NCBI GenBank assembly: GCA_012523095.1
Contig: JAAYJE010000019.1
Coordinates: 1 to 34,375 of the forward strand
Origin: Actinomycetota bacterium
Lineage (GTDB): Bacteria; Actinomycetota; Thermoleophilia; RBG-16-64-13
Reading direction: 5' to 3'
DNA: 34,375 nucleotides
The notes under the pieces are model-generated. The model saw only the letters and a program-made list of their open reading frames with translations, did no database searches and was not told the origin of the DNA. Below, in pieces: positions 13,227-21,490 of this stretch. Made by a program: the position numbers and the translations under genes. Each line of letters starts with the position of its first letter. The stretch's first letter is position 1.

Positions 13227-14483
13227 ATGGCTGAGTCTGCCGGGGACGAATCGAGCCTGAAGAATGAGGTCCAACGCCAGCTCGATCAAGCGAAGGCGTT
13301 TGCCAAGAGCCTCAGTCCCGAGGACGCACAGAATGGTGAATGGTTCCTGAAGCTTCTAAGCCAGGTGACCAAGGCCTATGACCGCAATGCTCGGGCGACC
13401 TACTTCCAGAAGAAGTATCCGGGACTTCCCGCCGACGACATCGCCGACACCCTGCTGTCGGTAGCCACGCGCTATGCTGCCATCACCGGTGCGGCGACAG
13501 GGGCCACGTCAACGGTGGGGGTTGTGACCGCCCTCCCGACCGGTGGGGCTTCGTTGACGGTATTCCTAGGCAGCCTTGGCGCCGAGATGCTGGCGCTGTC
13601 CGCCATCCAAATGCGCCTCGTGCTGGACATGTCGGTTGTGTACGACCTGCAACTCGACCCCGAGGATCCGGAAGACGTGCTGCTGGTGTTCGGCTACGCA
13701 GTCGGGATCAAGCCGGCGGAGGTGGCAGCGGTCGGTGTGCCCAGAGCTGCGGGCGTCATGGCCAAGAGCTCCATCAGGAAACATCTGAGCAAGCAGACCC
13801 TGCGGGGGGCTGAGAAGTTCGGTCGGCGAATAGGCGTGAAGATTCTTCAAAGAACTGTGATCAAGTACGCGGTCCCCGTGGTGTCGGCCGGGGTGGGCAG
13901 CGCGTTCAATTACGTGACTACCAAATCACTTGGAGAGATTGCCAAGAGGCACATGAAGAACCGCGGCAAGGTCACAGACGAGCTCCGGGCCCTCGTGTCG
14001 AGAAGCAACGCATACGAGCTCGCGATTCCTGCGGCAGCCATGTACATGGCCCGTTCTGATGGCTGCGTAGATGCCAAGGAGAAAGAGCTGTACAAGGCCA
14101 TGCTCTGCCGGATGTCATTCGACGACCACTCTCCCGACGACTTCGACCGGCTGGTGCACGACAAAGAGAGCATCTTGGACGCGATTTCGAGGATCAAGGA
14201 CAAGGATATGCTCGAGGCATTGATCGAGATCGTGATTCTCATGGCCATATACGACGGGGCGATCGTCCCACAAGAACGCGAGTGGCTCCTATGTGTTGCC
14301 AAGGCGGCGTGTGTGCCGGTCGACGTCACCGATGTAGAGCGTCGTGCGCTCGAATACGAGACGGTGGTCAAAGAGACTCTCGCCGACAAGGCGACGGACT
14401 TGGCTGGTGATGCAGCCGATGTGGCGAAGGAGAGAGTCAAGAACATCTTCGGACGGAGCGAGCGCTGGGGTACTCAACACTGA
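13227..14483 (+). CDS. EcsC-family protein with C-terminal TerB-like domain
   Basis: A 418-residue protein. Residues about 30-250 resemble EcsC (ADTLLSVATRYAAITGAATG, then glycine/alanine-rich amphipathic helices and MSVVYDLQLDPEDPEDVLL), a family of membrane-associated proteins whose molecular role is unclear. Residues about 260-375 resemble TerB/DjlA-N (ELAIPAAAMYMARSDGCVDA with acidic residues, and MAIYDGAIVPQEREWLLCVA), a helical metal-binding-like domain linked to tellurite resistance and stress. The start ATG follows AGGAGGGTGAA. The C-terminal tail is helical and charged. It stands alone between decayed regions, so no operon context helps. Domain calls are by eye: TerB fairly confident, EcsC moderately confident. 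Confidence 0.78.
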   Translation: MAESAGDESSLKNEVQRQLDQAKAFAKSLSPEDAQNGEWFLKLLSQVTKAYDRNARATYFQKKYPGLPADDIADTLLSVATRYAAITGAATGATSTVGVVTALPTGGASLTVFLGSLGAEMLALSAIQMRLVLDMSVVYDLQLDPEDPEDVLLVFGYAVGIKPAEVAAVGVPRAAGVMAKSSIRKHLSKQTLRGAEKFGRRIGVKILQRTVIKYAVPVVSAGVGSAFNYVTTKSLGEIAKRHMKNRGKVTDELRALVSRSNAYELAIPAAAMYMARSDGCVDAKEKELYKAMLCRMSFDDHSPDDFDRLVHDKESILDAISRIKDKDMLEALIEIVILMAIYDGAIVPQEREWLLCVAKAACVPVDVTDVERRALEYETVVKETLADKATDLAGDAADVAKERVKNIFGRSERWGTQH

Positions 14484-14569
14484 CGGGCAGCAGGTCCGCG
14501 TGGGCGTTCTTTCCGGCATGTCTACCGTGACCCGTTCTGTCTGCCGGGAACCAAGGTGGGGACATTCCG

Positions 14570-14730
14570 GCTAAGGGGCCGTCTTTCTTGAGCAGGTCGA
14601 ACAATCCCAGTTCCAGACCGGCCACCAGCACCTGGTAGGCCTGGTATCCGTGGACGATCTCGTCGATGGCCTCGATGCCGGGCGGCGGGACCAGGCCTGA
14701 CCGCTTCCTCAATGTGGGCGATTGCCGCAT
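14570..14730 (-). pseudogene. N-terminal fragment of an O-methyltransferase-like gene
   Basis: Read on the minus strand from the ATG at 14730, about 54 residues match the dimerisation domain of class I O-methyltransferase-like proteins: IEAIDEIVHGYQAYQVLVAG followed by LELGLFDLLKKDGPL. After that the frame runs on to 14437 as unrelated sequence, and no AdoMet-binding domain follows. I read it as a 5' fragment left by a deletion or rearrangement. Not expected to be functional. Confidence 0.65.
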
Positions 14731-14980
14731 TCGCCTTGACCGGCCGTTGATCGAACGGCCCTCCCGGACAATCTACAACCAAAGTTATACGGCAGACGTA
14801 GGCAGTGTGGCTGAAGATATGCGCAGGACTGGCGCGTTGGTGCGAAGAAGGCGGTCGTGCTGCAGCGTAGCGCTGGAGACGGGGCGGTGTTTTGCAAGCG
14901 GGCCGCAGTATTGAGAAGGAGGGTGCTATTCGGCTTCAAACGGGTGCATGAGTAGGGGAATTCTGGGGTTAGGAGTAAGG
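14731..14980. other. Upstream region of secreted-protein operon, with near-palindrome
   Basis: 250 bases without a gene. A near-palindrome TACAACCAAAGTTATA at 14774-14789 (five of six arm positions pair) resembles the perfect palindrome at 34126-34141 in front of the second transporter module. A GGCCGTT-GATCG-AACGGCC hairpin lies at 14742-14760, without a T-tract. The ribosome site TAGGAGTAAGG ends just before the ATG at 14981. Confidence 0.5.
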
Positions 14981-15400
14981 ATGAAGAGAAGACTTCTAAG
15001 CGTAGGAGTGCTTGCGGTCTTGACGGTCTTTCTGATGAGTGGCGTGGCGCTGGGGTATCAGCGCAGCATTAGTCTACATGCAAGCAACGTATGGGGTGAA
15101 GGTACGTTGCACTGCTACCACAACTATACCGAGCTGAACAGGACTCAGTGGAGAAACACGACCATGCAGTACAAGGTCACCGGCAACACAAGACCGAAGA
15201 ACAACGTGCAGATCAAGCTATACAATCAGGGCAGCCAGATCTGGGGCATCTCTCGTGGAGACATCGTGGGAGGTCGTTCGTACAACCAGGATGTATCCCG
15301 GACCACGTACAAGTATGCGACTAAAAGTTGGTGGAAGATCATCGCTGATGCGCGTATCGGATGGGATCCGTCCGCTACCGGCAATATAGGTATCTTCTGA
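14981..15400 (+). CDS. Secreted small beta-rich protein, unknown function
   Basis: A 139-residue protein with a clear signal peptide: MKRR, a hydrophobic core LLSVGVLAVLTVFLMSGVAL, and likely cleavage after ALG near residue 25. The mature part, about 113 residues, is rich in Asn, Thr, Tyr and Trp with alternating hydrophobic residues and a single Cys, as expected of an extracellular beta protein. I do not recognise a family. The ATG at 14981 is preferred to one 33 bases upstream because TAGGAG precedes it. Its stop codon overlaps the ATG of the next gene (TGATG), so it is translationally coupled to a membrane-anchored protein and an ABC transporter. Secreted peptide plus dedicated ABC-2 transporter is a common bacteriocin/immunity or cell-envelope-stress layout, but bacteriocin activity is only a guess. 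Confidence 0.8.
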   Translation: MKRRLLSVGVLAVLTVFLMSGVALGYQRSISLHASNVWGEGTLHCYHNYTELNRTQWRNTTMQYKVTGNTRPKNNVQIKLYNQGSQIWGISRGDIVGGRSYNQDVSRTTYKYATKSWWKIIADARIGWDPSATGNIGIF

Positions 15401-16554
15401 TGGATCGCCGGAGAGCCCTTGCCCTCGTTCTCGTCGCCTTTGCAGTATTGATCGGGGCCGGGGCTCTCTGGGTCTGCATCGCAAGCGTGTCCCAACAGAA
15501 AGAAGAGCCGGAGCCAGGTGTTGAATCGGTCCAGAGCGACTACCGTTGGTTTCTCTCGGGCGCACCAGAGGGGTCGTTGCTCTCCTATTCTGGCTCAGAC
15601 GGCCACGGGATCGACGAGCATCGTGTGACGGCGTTCGCCCCGGGTGGCGATGCGGTTTGGGATTGGGCGGACAAGGCCTATGCGACTGGTATCGAAGCCG
15701 GTCCGGCGCAGGCCCTTCTCCTCAAGACGGAGCCGTCCGGGGTGGATGGCTGGGAGGATATATCCACTCTGGTAAGGGTCTCCCCCGACGGAGAACATGA
15801 GGTCGCGCGGTCAGCAGGCGAGGTGCTCCTTGTCTACGCCGACCCGCAGGAAGTTGTCTATCTGGAGACTCTGCGGGACGGCCTTGGGGTACCCAGCTCG
15901 ATGGTCGTGACCCTAAGTGAGGGTCGGCGTCTAGACACAGCCATGCTGGGTGAATGCACGGTCGAGAACGTCGGTGTGTCAGGTGATCGCCTGGTGTTGG
16001 CCGTGATAGCAAGGGACGACGAGGGTTGCTACATCGTATGGTTCCAAAGGGGACCCGGGGGATCCTGGGAGTTTGAACGGCGCGAGTCCACAGATGCGTA
16101 CTACATAAGTCTGTCGGCAGACGGACGACAGGCGGTTCTGGGGCCCGAACAACCGGTGTTGGTCGATCGGAGTACAGGGAGGTCGGTGTCGCTTCCCGTC
16201 GAGGGTATCGCCAAAGCCCGCTTCGGTCCCGAGAGGCTCCTCCTGCTCGACTATCGGATCGTGGATAACGAAGAGATGGCCGTAGCCTATACGGTCCTTC
16301 TCGCATCGAACGAAGTGGAGTGGAGCCGACCCCTTCCAGTGAACCCCACTATCGAGTCTGATGCCGGCGTCACCCGTCTCGCCTACATCCAAGCCGGGGA
16401 GGGGGGAGTGGTGGTCGTGGACCTGCCCAATCGTGCGGAGCGGGTCTATGAGGTGGGGCCTGTCGATGACCTGGTCTTCATAGACTCAGATACGCTGCAT
16501 GTCGCTCTTAGAGATGGGAGCTTGAAATGCCTGGATGTCGGAGTGACGCGATGA
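15400..16554 (+). CDS. Membrane-anchored extracellular beta-propeller-like protein
   Basis: A 384-residue protein with a short basic N-terminus (MDRRR), one membrane segment at about 6-31 (LALVLVAFAVLIGAGALWVC), and a long beta-rich ectodomain. The ectodomain has repeated short strands such as RVTAFAPGGDAVWDW, LVRVSPDGEHEVA and YYISLSADGRQAVLGPEQP, consistent with a degenerate propeller. I assign no enzyme activity. It starts in the stop codon of the secreted-protein gene and its stop (ATGA) overlaps the ATPase start, so the three genes form one translational unit. It may be an accessory or immunity-type subunit, or a sensor for the secreted protein; this is inference. Confidence 0.75.
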   Translation: MDRRRALALVLVAFAVLIGAGALWVCIASVSQQKEEPEPGVESVQSDYRWFLSGAPEGSLLSYSGSDGHGIDEHRVTAFAPGGDAVWDWADKAYATGIEAGPAQALLLKTEPSGVDGWEDISTLVRVSPDGEHEVARSAGEVLLVYADPQEVVYLETLRDGLGVPSSMVVTLSEGRRLDTAMLGECTVENVGVSGDRLVLAVIARDDEGCYIVWFQRGPGGSWEFERRESTDAYYISLSADGRQAVLGPEQPVLVDRSTGRSVSLPVEGIAKARFGPERLLLLDYRIVDNEEMAVAYTVLLASNEVEWSRPLPVNPTIESDAGVTRLAYIQAGEGGVVVVDLPNRAERVYEVGPVDDLVFIDSDTLHVALRDGSLKCLDVGVTR

Positions 16555-17312
16555 ACACAGAGGAAACATGCCCGGAGGGGCCGGTGCTTGCGCTCGAGGC
16601 GCTCTCACTGGTCCGCAGAGGCCGGAAGATACTCGACGATGTCGATCTCAACATCACGGGTCGTGGGCGGGTATGCGGCATCTTGGGGTCCAACGGCGCA
16701 GGTAAGACCTCGCTCCTCAAGGTGCTGACCGGACTCGTCCGGCCCAGCAGCGGATCCGTCTCGGTATTGGGGGACACCATGCCCCATGGGGTGATGCCGG
16801 CCGATGTCGGCGCCCTTGTGGAAGAGCCGCGTTTCTATCCCTGGCTGTCGGCGAGGGATAACCTGATGGTCGCTGCCGGCGGCAGGAGCGACCGGACGGC
16901 CAGGGTAGACGAGGTGCTCGCCGCCGTCGGCCTTCAGGACCGCGCCGATGATCGGGTGCGCATCTACTCCCAAGGCATGCGCCAGCGACTCGGCATCGGG
17001 CGGGTCCTCCTCTCGGAGCCTGAGGTGGTGCTTCTCGACGAACCTGCCAACGGACTCGATCCCGAGGGTATCGCCTGGCTGCGCACGTTGCTGGGCTCCC
17101 AGCGAGAACGCGGAGCGACGGTGGTGGTCACCAGTCATGTGCTCTCTGAGATCCAGCGCACCTGCGACAGCGTGGTGGTGATGAGCGGAGGCAGGATCGT
17201 CGCCGGTGGAGCCATGGCAGACGTCCTCGCCGGCTCTTCTTCGCTCGAAGACCTGTACTTCAGCCTCTCCGACGATAGCGCCCCGCCGGTCTCCCATCGA
17301 TGGACGGTCTGA
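16551..17312 (+). CDS. ABC transporter ATP-binding subunit (ABC-2 type)
   Basis: A 253-residue nucleotide-binding subunit that would power the two following permeases. Seen: Walker A GSNGAGKTS, Q-loop region replaced by VGALVEEPRFYPWLSARDNL (as in exporter-type ATPases), signature YSQGMRQRLGIG, Walker B VVLLDEPANGLDP, and H-loop VVVTSHVLSE. All catalytic positions are present. This class includes the ATPases of bacteriocin immunity (BcrA/LanF-like) and drug export systems. The ATG at 16551 overlaps the upstream TGA; its own stop lies inside the next gene. Substrate unknown; the coupled secreted protein is the obvious candidate. Confidence 0.93.
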   Translation: MNTEETCPEGPVLALEALSLVRRGRKILDDVDLNITGRGRVCGILGSNGAGKTSLLKVLTGLVRPSSGSVSVLGDTMPHGVMPADVGALVEEPRFYPWLSARDNLMVAAGGRSDRTARVDEVLAAVGLQDRADDRVRIYSQGMRQRLGIGRVLLSEPEVVLLDEPANGLDPEGIAWLRTLLGSQRERGATVVVTSHVLSEIQRTCDSVVVMSGGRIVAGGAMADVLAGSSSLEDLYFSLSDDSAPPVSHRWTV

Positions 17313-18145
17313 CCATGCCCGCGCCGGGCGCGATACGTGCGCCGCGCGCGGCGCATGCCCTGCTTCTGGGTCGCTACATCCCTGCTCGGGCGCTGCTTCT
17401 CGCTGCATACGGGTCCGTGTTCGTCGGTGGTCTGGCTGCGTTCGCCGTCTCCCTGAGCGAGAAGACCGACTACGGGCTCACATACCGGGTGTGGTTCGGA
17501 GCTTTGGTCGTGATCGTGCTGGCTATCGCAGTAGCACCGATAGTAGGCGCAAGAGTGGGGGGCTTGGATTGGGACCTAGGCACCATGAAGGACCATCACC
17601 TCGGGGGATACCGCATCTTCCGTCTACAACTGAGCGCCTTGGGGTATGCGACCGCCGTCGGTTTTATCTTTGTGCTTGTGGGGGTTTGTTCTGCGCTCGT
17701 GGTCGGGCTTATTGGCACTCTCGGCGCTCCTTCTCTGGCCGGGGATGGGCACCTGCTCTCCAACGGTATGGTCATCCGGCTATTCATCGCGGCGGGCGTG
17801 GGCATACCGTTTGCGGGCCTGGTCGGCTGGGCCATGGGAGTGGTCCTCCGTTCATCCTTGCGGGGGGCGCTTCTCGCTGAGGTGAGCCTCTTGCTCTATA
17901 TCATGACAGTGCCGGTGGTCGCGGGGACCTCCACTCTGGCTCCCCTCAGGCTGCTCTATCGCTACTCTCCCTGGGGAGCTTTGGCGGCCACGGCCGGTGA
18001 CTACCAACTCCCTAGTGTCGCTGTGGACCCGGTCATGGGTCCGGGCACCTCTGCCGTGGCGATGTGCCTATGGGCCGTGGTGATCCTCCTTGGAGCCGGG
18101 CTTGTCTCCGCTCGCCGGGATATCGGAGGAGGCGGGGCTTCGTGA
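17300..18145 (+). CDS. ABC-2 type permease, first subunit
   Basis: A 281-residue polytopic membrane protein with about six hydrophobic segments (for example LLAAYGSVFVGGLAAFAVSL, VVIVLAIAVAPIVGARVGG, ATAVGFIFVLVGVCSALVVG and a final MCLWAVVILLGAGLVSA). That is the plan of ABC-2 transporter permeases, including a cytosolic loop WDLGTMKDHHLGGYRIFRLQ after the second segment. It overlaps the ATPase by 13 bases; an alternative ATG at 17315 would give 276 residues and remove the overlap. Its TGA overlaps the GTG of the second permease. It likely pairs with that permease and the ATPase. Confidence 0.85.
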   Translation: MDGLTMPAPGAIRAPRAAHALLLGRYIPARALLLAAYGSVFVGGLAAFAVSLSEKTDYGLTYRVWFGALVVIVLAIAVAPIVGARVGGLDWDLGTMKDHHLGGYRIFRLQLSALGYATAVGFIFVLVGVCSALVVGLIGTLGAPSLAGDGHLLSNGMVIRLFIAAGVGIPFAGLVGWAMGVVLRSSLRGALLAEVSLLLYIMTVPVVAGTSTLAPLRLLYRYSPWGALAATAGDYQLPSVAVDPVMGPGTSAVAMCLWAVVILLGAGLVSARRDIGGGGAS

Positions 18146-19509
18146 AGTGGATCATGCTGCTGCCTATCGAAGCCAGGGTGGCCCTGCGCCGTCCGACGAC
18201 GTTGGTCGCTGCAGGGATACTGTTCCTTGCGGGGATCGCACTGGGGTTCGTCTTTTCCCAGGCTTCGACGGCAGAGGTCGGTTCATTCGTCACCACGATG
18301 ACGAAGAGTTTCGGCGGAGGAGCGGCCCAGGTCGTCGTCTTTGTAGCCATCCTCATCGGAGCGGGCATCGGCGCTGAAGACCACGATCTCGGTACGCGGA
18401 GGGATCTCTGGCTGGCCGGCATCGGTCCGATCGCATATGGGGCGGCCAAACTGGTGGTGGCCATCGAGACAGTGCTGCTGTCGACTCTTGTCCTGTTGTT
18501 GGGTGGAGCCGTAACAGGCGCCGTGAACGTATTCTTCCGAGGAGCTCCGCTGTATGCGGATTCGATGGCAGGAGCAGCGGGTCCCCTGACCGCGGTGCGC
18601 GCCGGCCTGATCGTACTTGTCGTGACCGTGCCGGTGGTTGTGACAGTGGTCGCGTGTATTGCGAGTGTGCTCCGGTCCCGTCTGTACGGAGTGGTGGCCG
18701 GACTGGGGATCTACGTCCTCTACCTGGCCGGGTTCTTCCTGGCCGCTTGGAACAGCTCTCTGGGGATCCTTGCCAAGGTCACTCCCATAGGGAGCTCCCT
18801 TGAGCTCGTGCGCGGCTTGGCCACTCCGGGTCGGATGGGCTTTTCTATGCGCCCCTGGACCGCTCTGCTCGTGACGGTGGGGTGGGTCGTTGTTCTTCTC
18901 TGCGCAGTATGGTGGCGGGAGCACACATACGAGACGCGACAAGAGGCCGGCTGCGGATCCAGGGCCGTCTGCGGTGGCCGCTTCGGGTTTTCCGGTGGTC
19001 GGGGCGTCTCTAGTCGGCGTCATCCGCGTATCAGGTCGATGCTCACCTTGCAGGAGATCCCTCGGCGCACGGTCCGCGCTCGTACTCATCTTGTCGTTGC
19101 CTGGTGTCTGATGGTGGTGCTGGGGGTCTGCGGGGTCGTCGCGGCCGGACCGTTGGTCGCGGCCGGTGCAAAAGCCGATGTCGTTTATCAGGCGTTGACC
19201 AACGACCTGCGCAGTGACTACATGGAGCGGCTTGCCATTCTTTTGAACGCCGGCGATCTCGAACAGGCGCAGTCGTACGTGGGGCCATCGGGGCTCGCCG
19301 GCTTCCGATTGATCGAGCAGAGTGTCACGGCCGGAGAGACGCATGTCACCCACTCCCAAGGAGGGGATGGGGTCCGCACATACGGCATCCTCCGTATCGA
19401 GCCGGTCACCGAGGATGAGGGCGACATGCCTGGGCCCATTGCCGAATTCGCTCTCGATCTTCACTTCGAGAAGGGTTCTTGGCATTGTGCGGGGATCAAG
19501 CTCTGGTGA
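18142..19509 (+). CDS. ABC-2 type permease fused to an extra membrane/extracellular domain
   Basis: A 455-residue protein. Residues about 1-260 are an ABC-2 permease like the preceding gene: about six segments, and a loop AEDHDLGTRRDLWLAGIGPI equivalent to the one in subunit one. After a basic, glycine-rich linker (about 270-300) comes a second part: one membrane segment LVVAWCLMVVLGVCGVVAAG and about 120 residues of extracellular-looking sequence with a beta-rich end (TYGILRIEPVTEDEG). Ordinary permeases of this type stop after the first part, so this is a fusion or two genes joined by a lost stop; an internal ATG at 19036 could begin the second part. GTG at 18142 is chosen over earlier starts because GGAGGAGG precedes it and it overlaps the upstream stop. 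Confidence 0.8.
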   Translation: MKWIMLLPIEARVALRRPTTLVAAGILFLAGIALGFVFSQASTAEVGSFVTTMTKSFGGGAAQVVVFVAILIGAGIGAEDHDLGTRRDLWLAGIGPIAYGAAKLVVAIETVLLSTLVLLLGGAVTGAVNVFFRGAPLYADSMAGAAGPLTAVRAGLIVLVVTVPVVVTVVACIASVLRSRLYGVVAGLGIYVLYLAGFFLAAWNSSLGILAKVTPIGSSLELVRGLATPGRMGFSMRPWTALLVTVGWVVVLLCAVWWREHTYETRQEAGCGSRAVCGGRFGFSGGRGVSSRRHPRIRSMLTLQEIPRRTVRARTHLVVAWCLMVVLGVCGVVAAGPLVAAGAKADVVYQALTNDLRSDYMERLAILLNAGDLEQAQSYVGPSGLAGFRLIEQSVTAGETHVTHSQGGDGVRTYGILRIEPVTEDEGDMPGPIAEFALDLHFEKGSWHCAGIKLW

Positions 19510-19563
19510 GCGGTACCGGTAGGTCACGTTCGATGTTCATGTGGCCGGCGGGTCTGCCAGAGG

Positions 19564-19993
19564 TCAGTTGTGGGACTTGGTACGCAGATGGCGGCCGCAG
19601 TGGGCCACGATCACCTTGTCTCCCAAGGGGGCGAAGTGGATGCGCAGGTAGTACTTCGGGTCGGAGGAATCACCCAGGCAGAGATGCTGTGCTGCGAGGA
19701 TCTTGTTCCCCTCGTGGGTCACGGTGCGCGTGGGGGGAGGAGACGGCGCTGCGGATACGGTTCGGATCGACCAGCACGACGGGCTTGCCCAAGCGGCGGG
19801 CGTGGATGCGGGCGTCCTTCTCGGCCAAGGCGGTCTGCAGTTGTTCGCATTCTCGGGTGATGTTTTCGATCGCGAGGCGGGCTTCGATGATCTCGCGCTC
19901 GAGGTCCTTGAGGCCTTCGCGCCTTTCCCATGCGTCTGAGATCAGCTTCGCGCGGGCGCGGTCACTCATGGGCCGGCCCGGGTCGGCGGCCAT
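19564..19993 (-). pseudogene. Coiled-coil protein gene with one frameshift
   Basis: Minus strand. From ATG 19993 the frame reads MAADPGRPMSDRARAKLISD, then a helical coiled-coil segment (GLKDLEREIIEARLAIENIT), then LGKPVVLVDPNRIRSAVSSP. It becomes nonsense past a run of six G on the plus strand (19732-19737). Reading one base over restores protein: THEGNKILAAQHLCLG, then YYLRIHFAPLGDKVIVAHCG, ending HLRTKSHN and a stop at 19564-19566. One extra base in the run explains everything. The repaired product is about 140 residues. No known family comes to mind; the end has paired basic and His/Cys residues. It may be intact if the run is a sequencing error. An upstream start at 20059 is possible. 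Confidence 0.7.
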
Positions 19994-20175
19994 CCATTCG
20001 ATCTCCACCCCGCGGACCGACTGGCGACCGTTGTTGTGGCCGACGACTCCAAGATACAACCAAAGACTGAGGAGAGAATCGGGGTCTCAAATCGGCTCTC
20101 GGGCATAATAGGAGTGTGTTGACGGGTATCGTAATCTTCTGGTGAGTGGGTGAGGTGGTCGACGAAGGAGAGGGG

Positions 20176-21150
20176 ATGGCCGGCGGGCGCACAGAACGAA
20201 CACACACCGGACCTCTTGCCGTCCAACTCGACGGCCCGGCGGTCGAACGCCATCGAATCGCCCTTCGCGATTTGGTGCTACTGGGTTCGCAGCTGCAGAC
20301 TGCTGTCGATCGGGTCGCTCGGGTATTGATCGGACAGGACGACAGCGCTAGGCCCGGACGCACCCCGTCAGAGATCCTTGAGTGCTGCACTCTAGATCTC
20401 GTCGCAGTCGAGGAGGGGAGTCTGACTCTTGTTTGCGACCTGGCCAGTCGTGAGCAATCGACGCTCTTCGAGGACCTCGGCGAGGAAGCTCTGCAGGCCC
20501 TGATCGAGGGTGTGGGTGCTCTTAAGGGCGAAGGGGATATGCCGAGGGGTTTTGACGCAGGAGTGCTATTGGCCCTTCGAGAGAGTGGCAAGTTGCTCGA
20601 CCGCGGCATCGACAGCATCTCTTTCGTACTACAGACGCGCAGTGGCGATGTGAGAGCGACCTATGGCCGCGATACCCATGAACGTGTCGTCGCCCGTATC
20701 CAGCAGCCCATCGAGAACAGGCGTGTCGTGGAAGGCAGGCTTCTCATGGGCGACTTCAAGGAGACCGGGTTCCGGTGCCGTTTGCATCCACCGGCCGGCA
20801 AGCCCATCAGGTGCGATTTTGGCGAAGCTCAGAAGGAGGCGGTTCTCGGCGCTTTGACCAAGTACGTGCGGCTGGTCGGCGAGGCCCGCGAGGTATCCGG
20901 AGAAATCGCTTCTCTAAGCATAGAAGACGTTGAGCTTCTGGACGTCTTTCCCTCAGATGCTTCCCTGATGGACGCAGGCTCGGGGTTCTTTGATGTAGCC
21001 CATGATCTGGAGTCTTTGGCCAAAGAGCAGTGCGTGAGACCGGCGGTCGATCTAGATGAGCTCGTCGGTGATTTCTGGCCTGGGGACGAATCTGTGGATG
21101 AATTTCTTGCGGCGGTGCGGTCATGGAGGCTGGATGACCATGCTGCCTGA
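20176..21150 (+). CDS. Putative large antitoxin partnered with PIN toxin
   Basis: A 324-residue soluble protein I do not recognise. The N-terminus LDGPAVERHRIALRDLVLLG and the central beta-rich region have no motif I know. The C-terminal tail WPGDESVDEFLAAVRSWR closely resembles the toxin-wrapping tail of many PIN/VapC antitoxins, and a PIN gene starts ten bases after its stop. I therefore infer an unusually large antitoxin or combined regulator, about four times the normal VapB size. ATG at 20176 is chosen for its AAGGAGAGG site; a GTG at 20146 is in frame. Upstream, TACAACCAAAG at 20055-20065 repeats the half-site seen before the two transporter modules. Confidence 0.7.
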   Translation: MAGGRTERTHTGPLAVQLDGPAVERHRIALRDLVLLGSQLQTAVDRVARVLIGQDDSARPGRTPSEILECCTLDLVAVEEGSLTLVCDLASREQSTLFEDLGEEALQALIEGVGALKGEGDMPRGFDAGVLLALRESGKLLDRGIDSISFVLQTRSGDVRATYGRDTHERVVARIQQPIENRRVVEGRLLMGDFKETGFRCRLHPPAGKPIRCDFGEAQKEAVLGALTKYVRLVGEAREVSGEIASLSIEDVELLDVFPSDASLMDAGSGFFDVAHDLESLAKEQCVRPAVDLDELVGDFWPGDESVDEFLAAVRSWRLDDHAA

Positions 21151-21159
21151 TGCCGGCCG

Positions 21160-21483
21160 GTGAGTCTCGTTCTTGACACAGACGTGGTGTCTTATCTTTT
21201 CAAAGGGGACACACGTGCAGACGCCTTCCGCACTCACTTGGGCGGTAAACTTCTCGTTGTGTCCTTCATGACGGTAGCTGAGCTCGACCGATGGGCGCTG
21301 GCCAGGAATTGGGGAGACGCACGGCGTTCACGACTCCAAGAGCACCTTGGCAACTTCATCATCCACCCCTTCGATCGTCGCCTCTGCCTGGAATGGGCAG
21401 AAGTGGCCGATTCGGCTGAACGGAACGGCAACCGGGTTGGGTGTGCTGACGCCTGGATTGCAGCCACCGCGAGGATGGCATAG
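21160..21483 (+). CDS. PIN-domain toxin (VapC-like), C-terminally truncated
   Basis: A 107-residue PIN-domain protein starting GTG. Acidic active-site positions Asp6 and Asp8 (LVLDTDVV), Glu41 (TVAELDRWA) and Asp97 (VGCADAWIAATA) are present. VapC RNases cleave tRNA or rRNA and normally run to about 130 residues with a fourth conserved acid after a TxN motif. Here the frame ends in ARMA and a stop right after the third acidic motif. The stop lies in a stretch, GAGGATGGCA, that also occurs just before the intact XRE antitoxin at 12411, so the gene was probably cut by recombination with antitoxin debris. Likely inactive or impaired. Confidence 0.82.
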   Translation: MSLVLDTDVVSYLFKGDTRADAFRTHLGGKLLVVSFMTVAELDRWALARNWGDARRSRLQEHLGNFIIHPFDRRLCLEWAEVADSAERNGNRVGCADAWIAATARMA

Positions 21484-21490
21484 CAGATTC

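Noticed and set aside
14742-14760. GGCCGTT/AACGGCC hairpin as an intrinsic terminator
   Set aside because: Seven-base stem with no T-tract on either side.
14981-15400. Lactococcin 972-type bacteriocin for the secreted protein
   Set aside because: Aromatic, beta-rich character and ABC context are similar, but size, ending and neighbouring immunity protein do not match; no recognisable signature.
18283-19527. Long minus-strand open frame of 414 residues opposite the second permease
   Set aside because: No hydrophobic or domain pattern; the plus-strand frame has membrane segments and a ribosome site.
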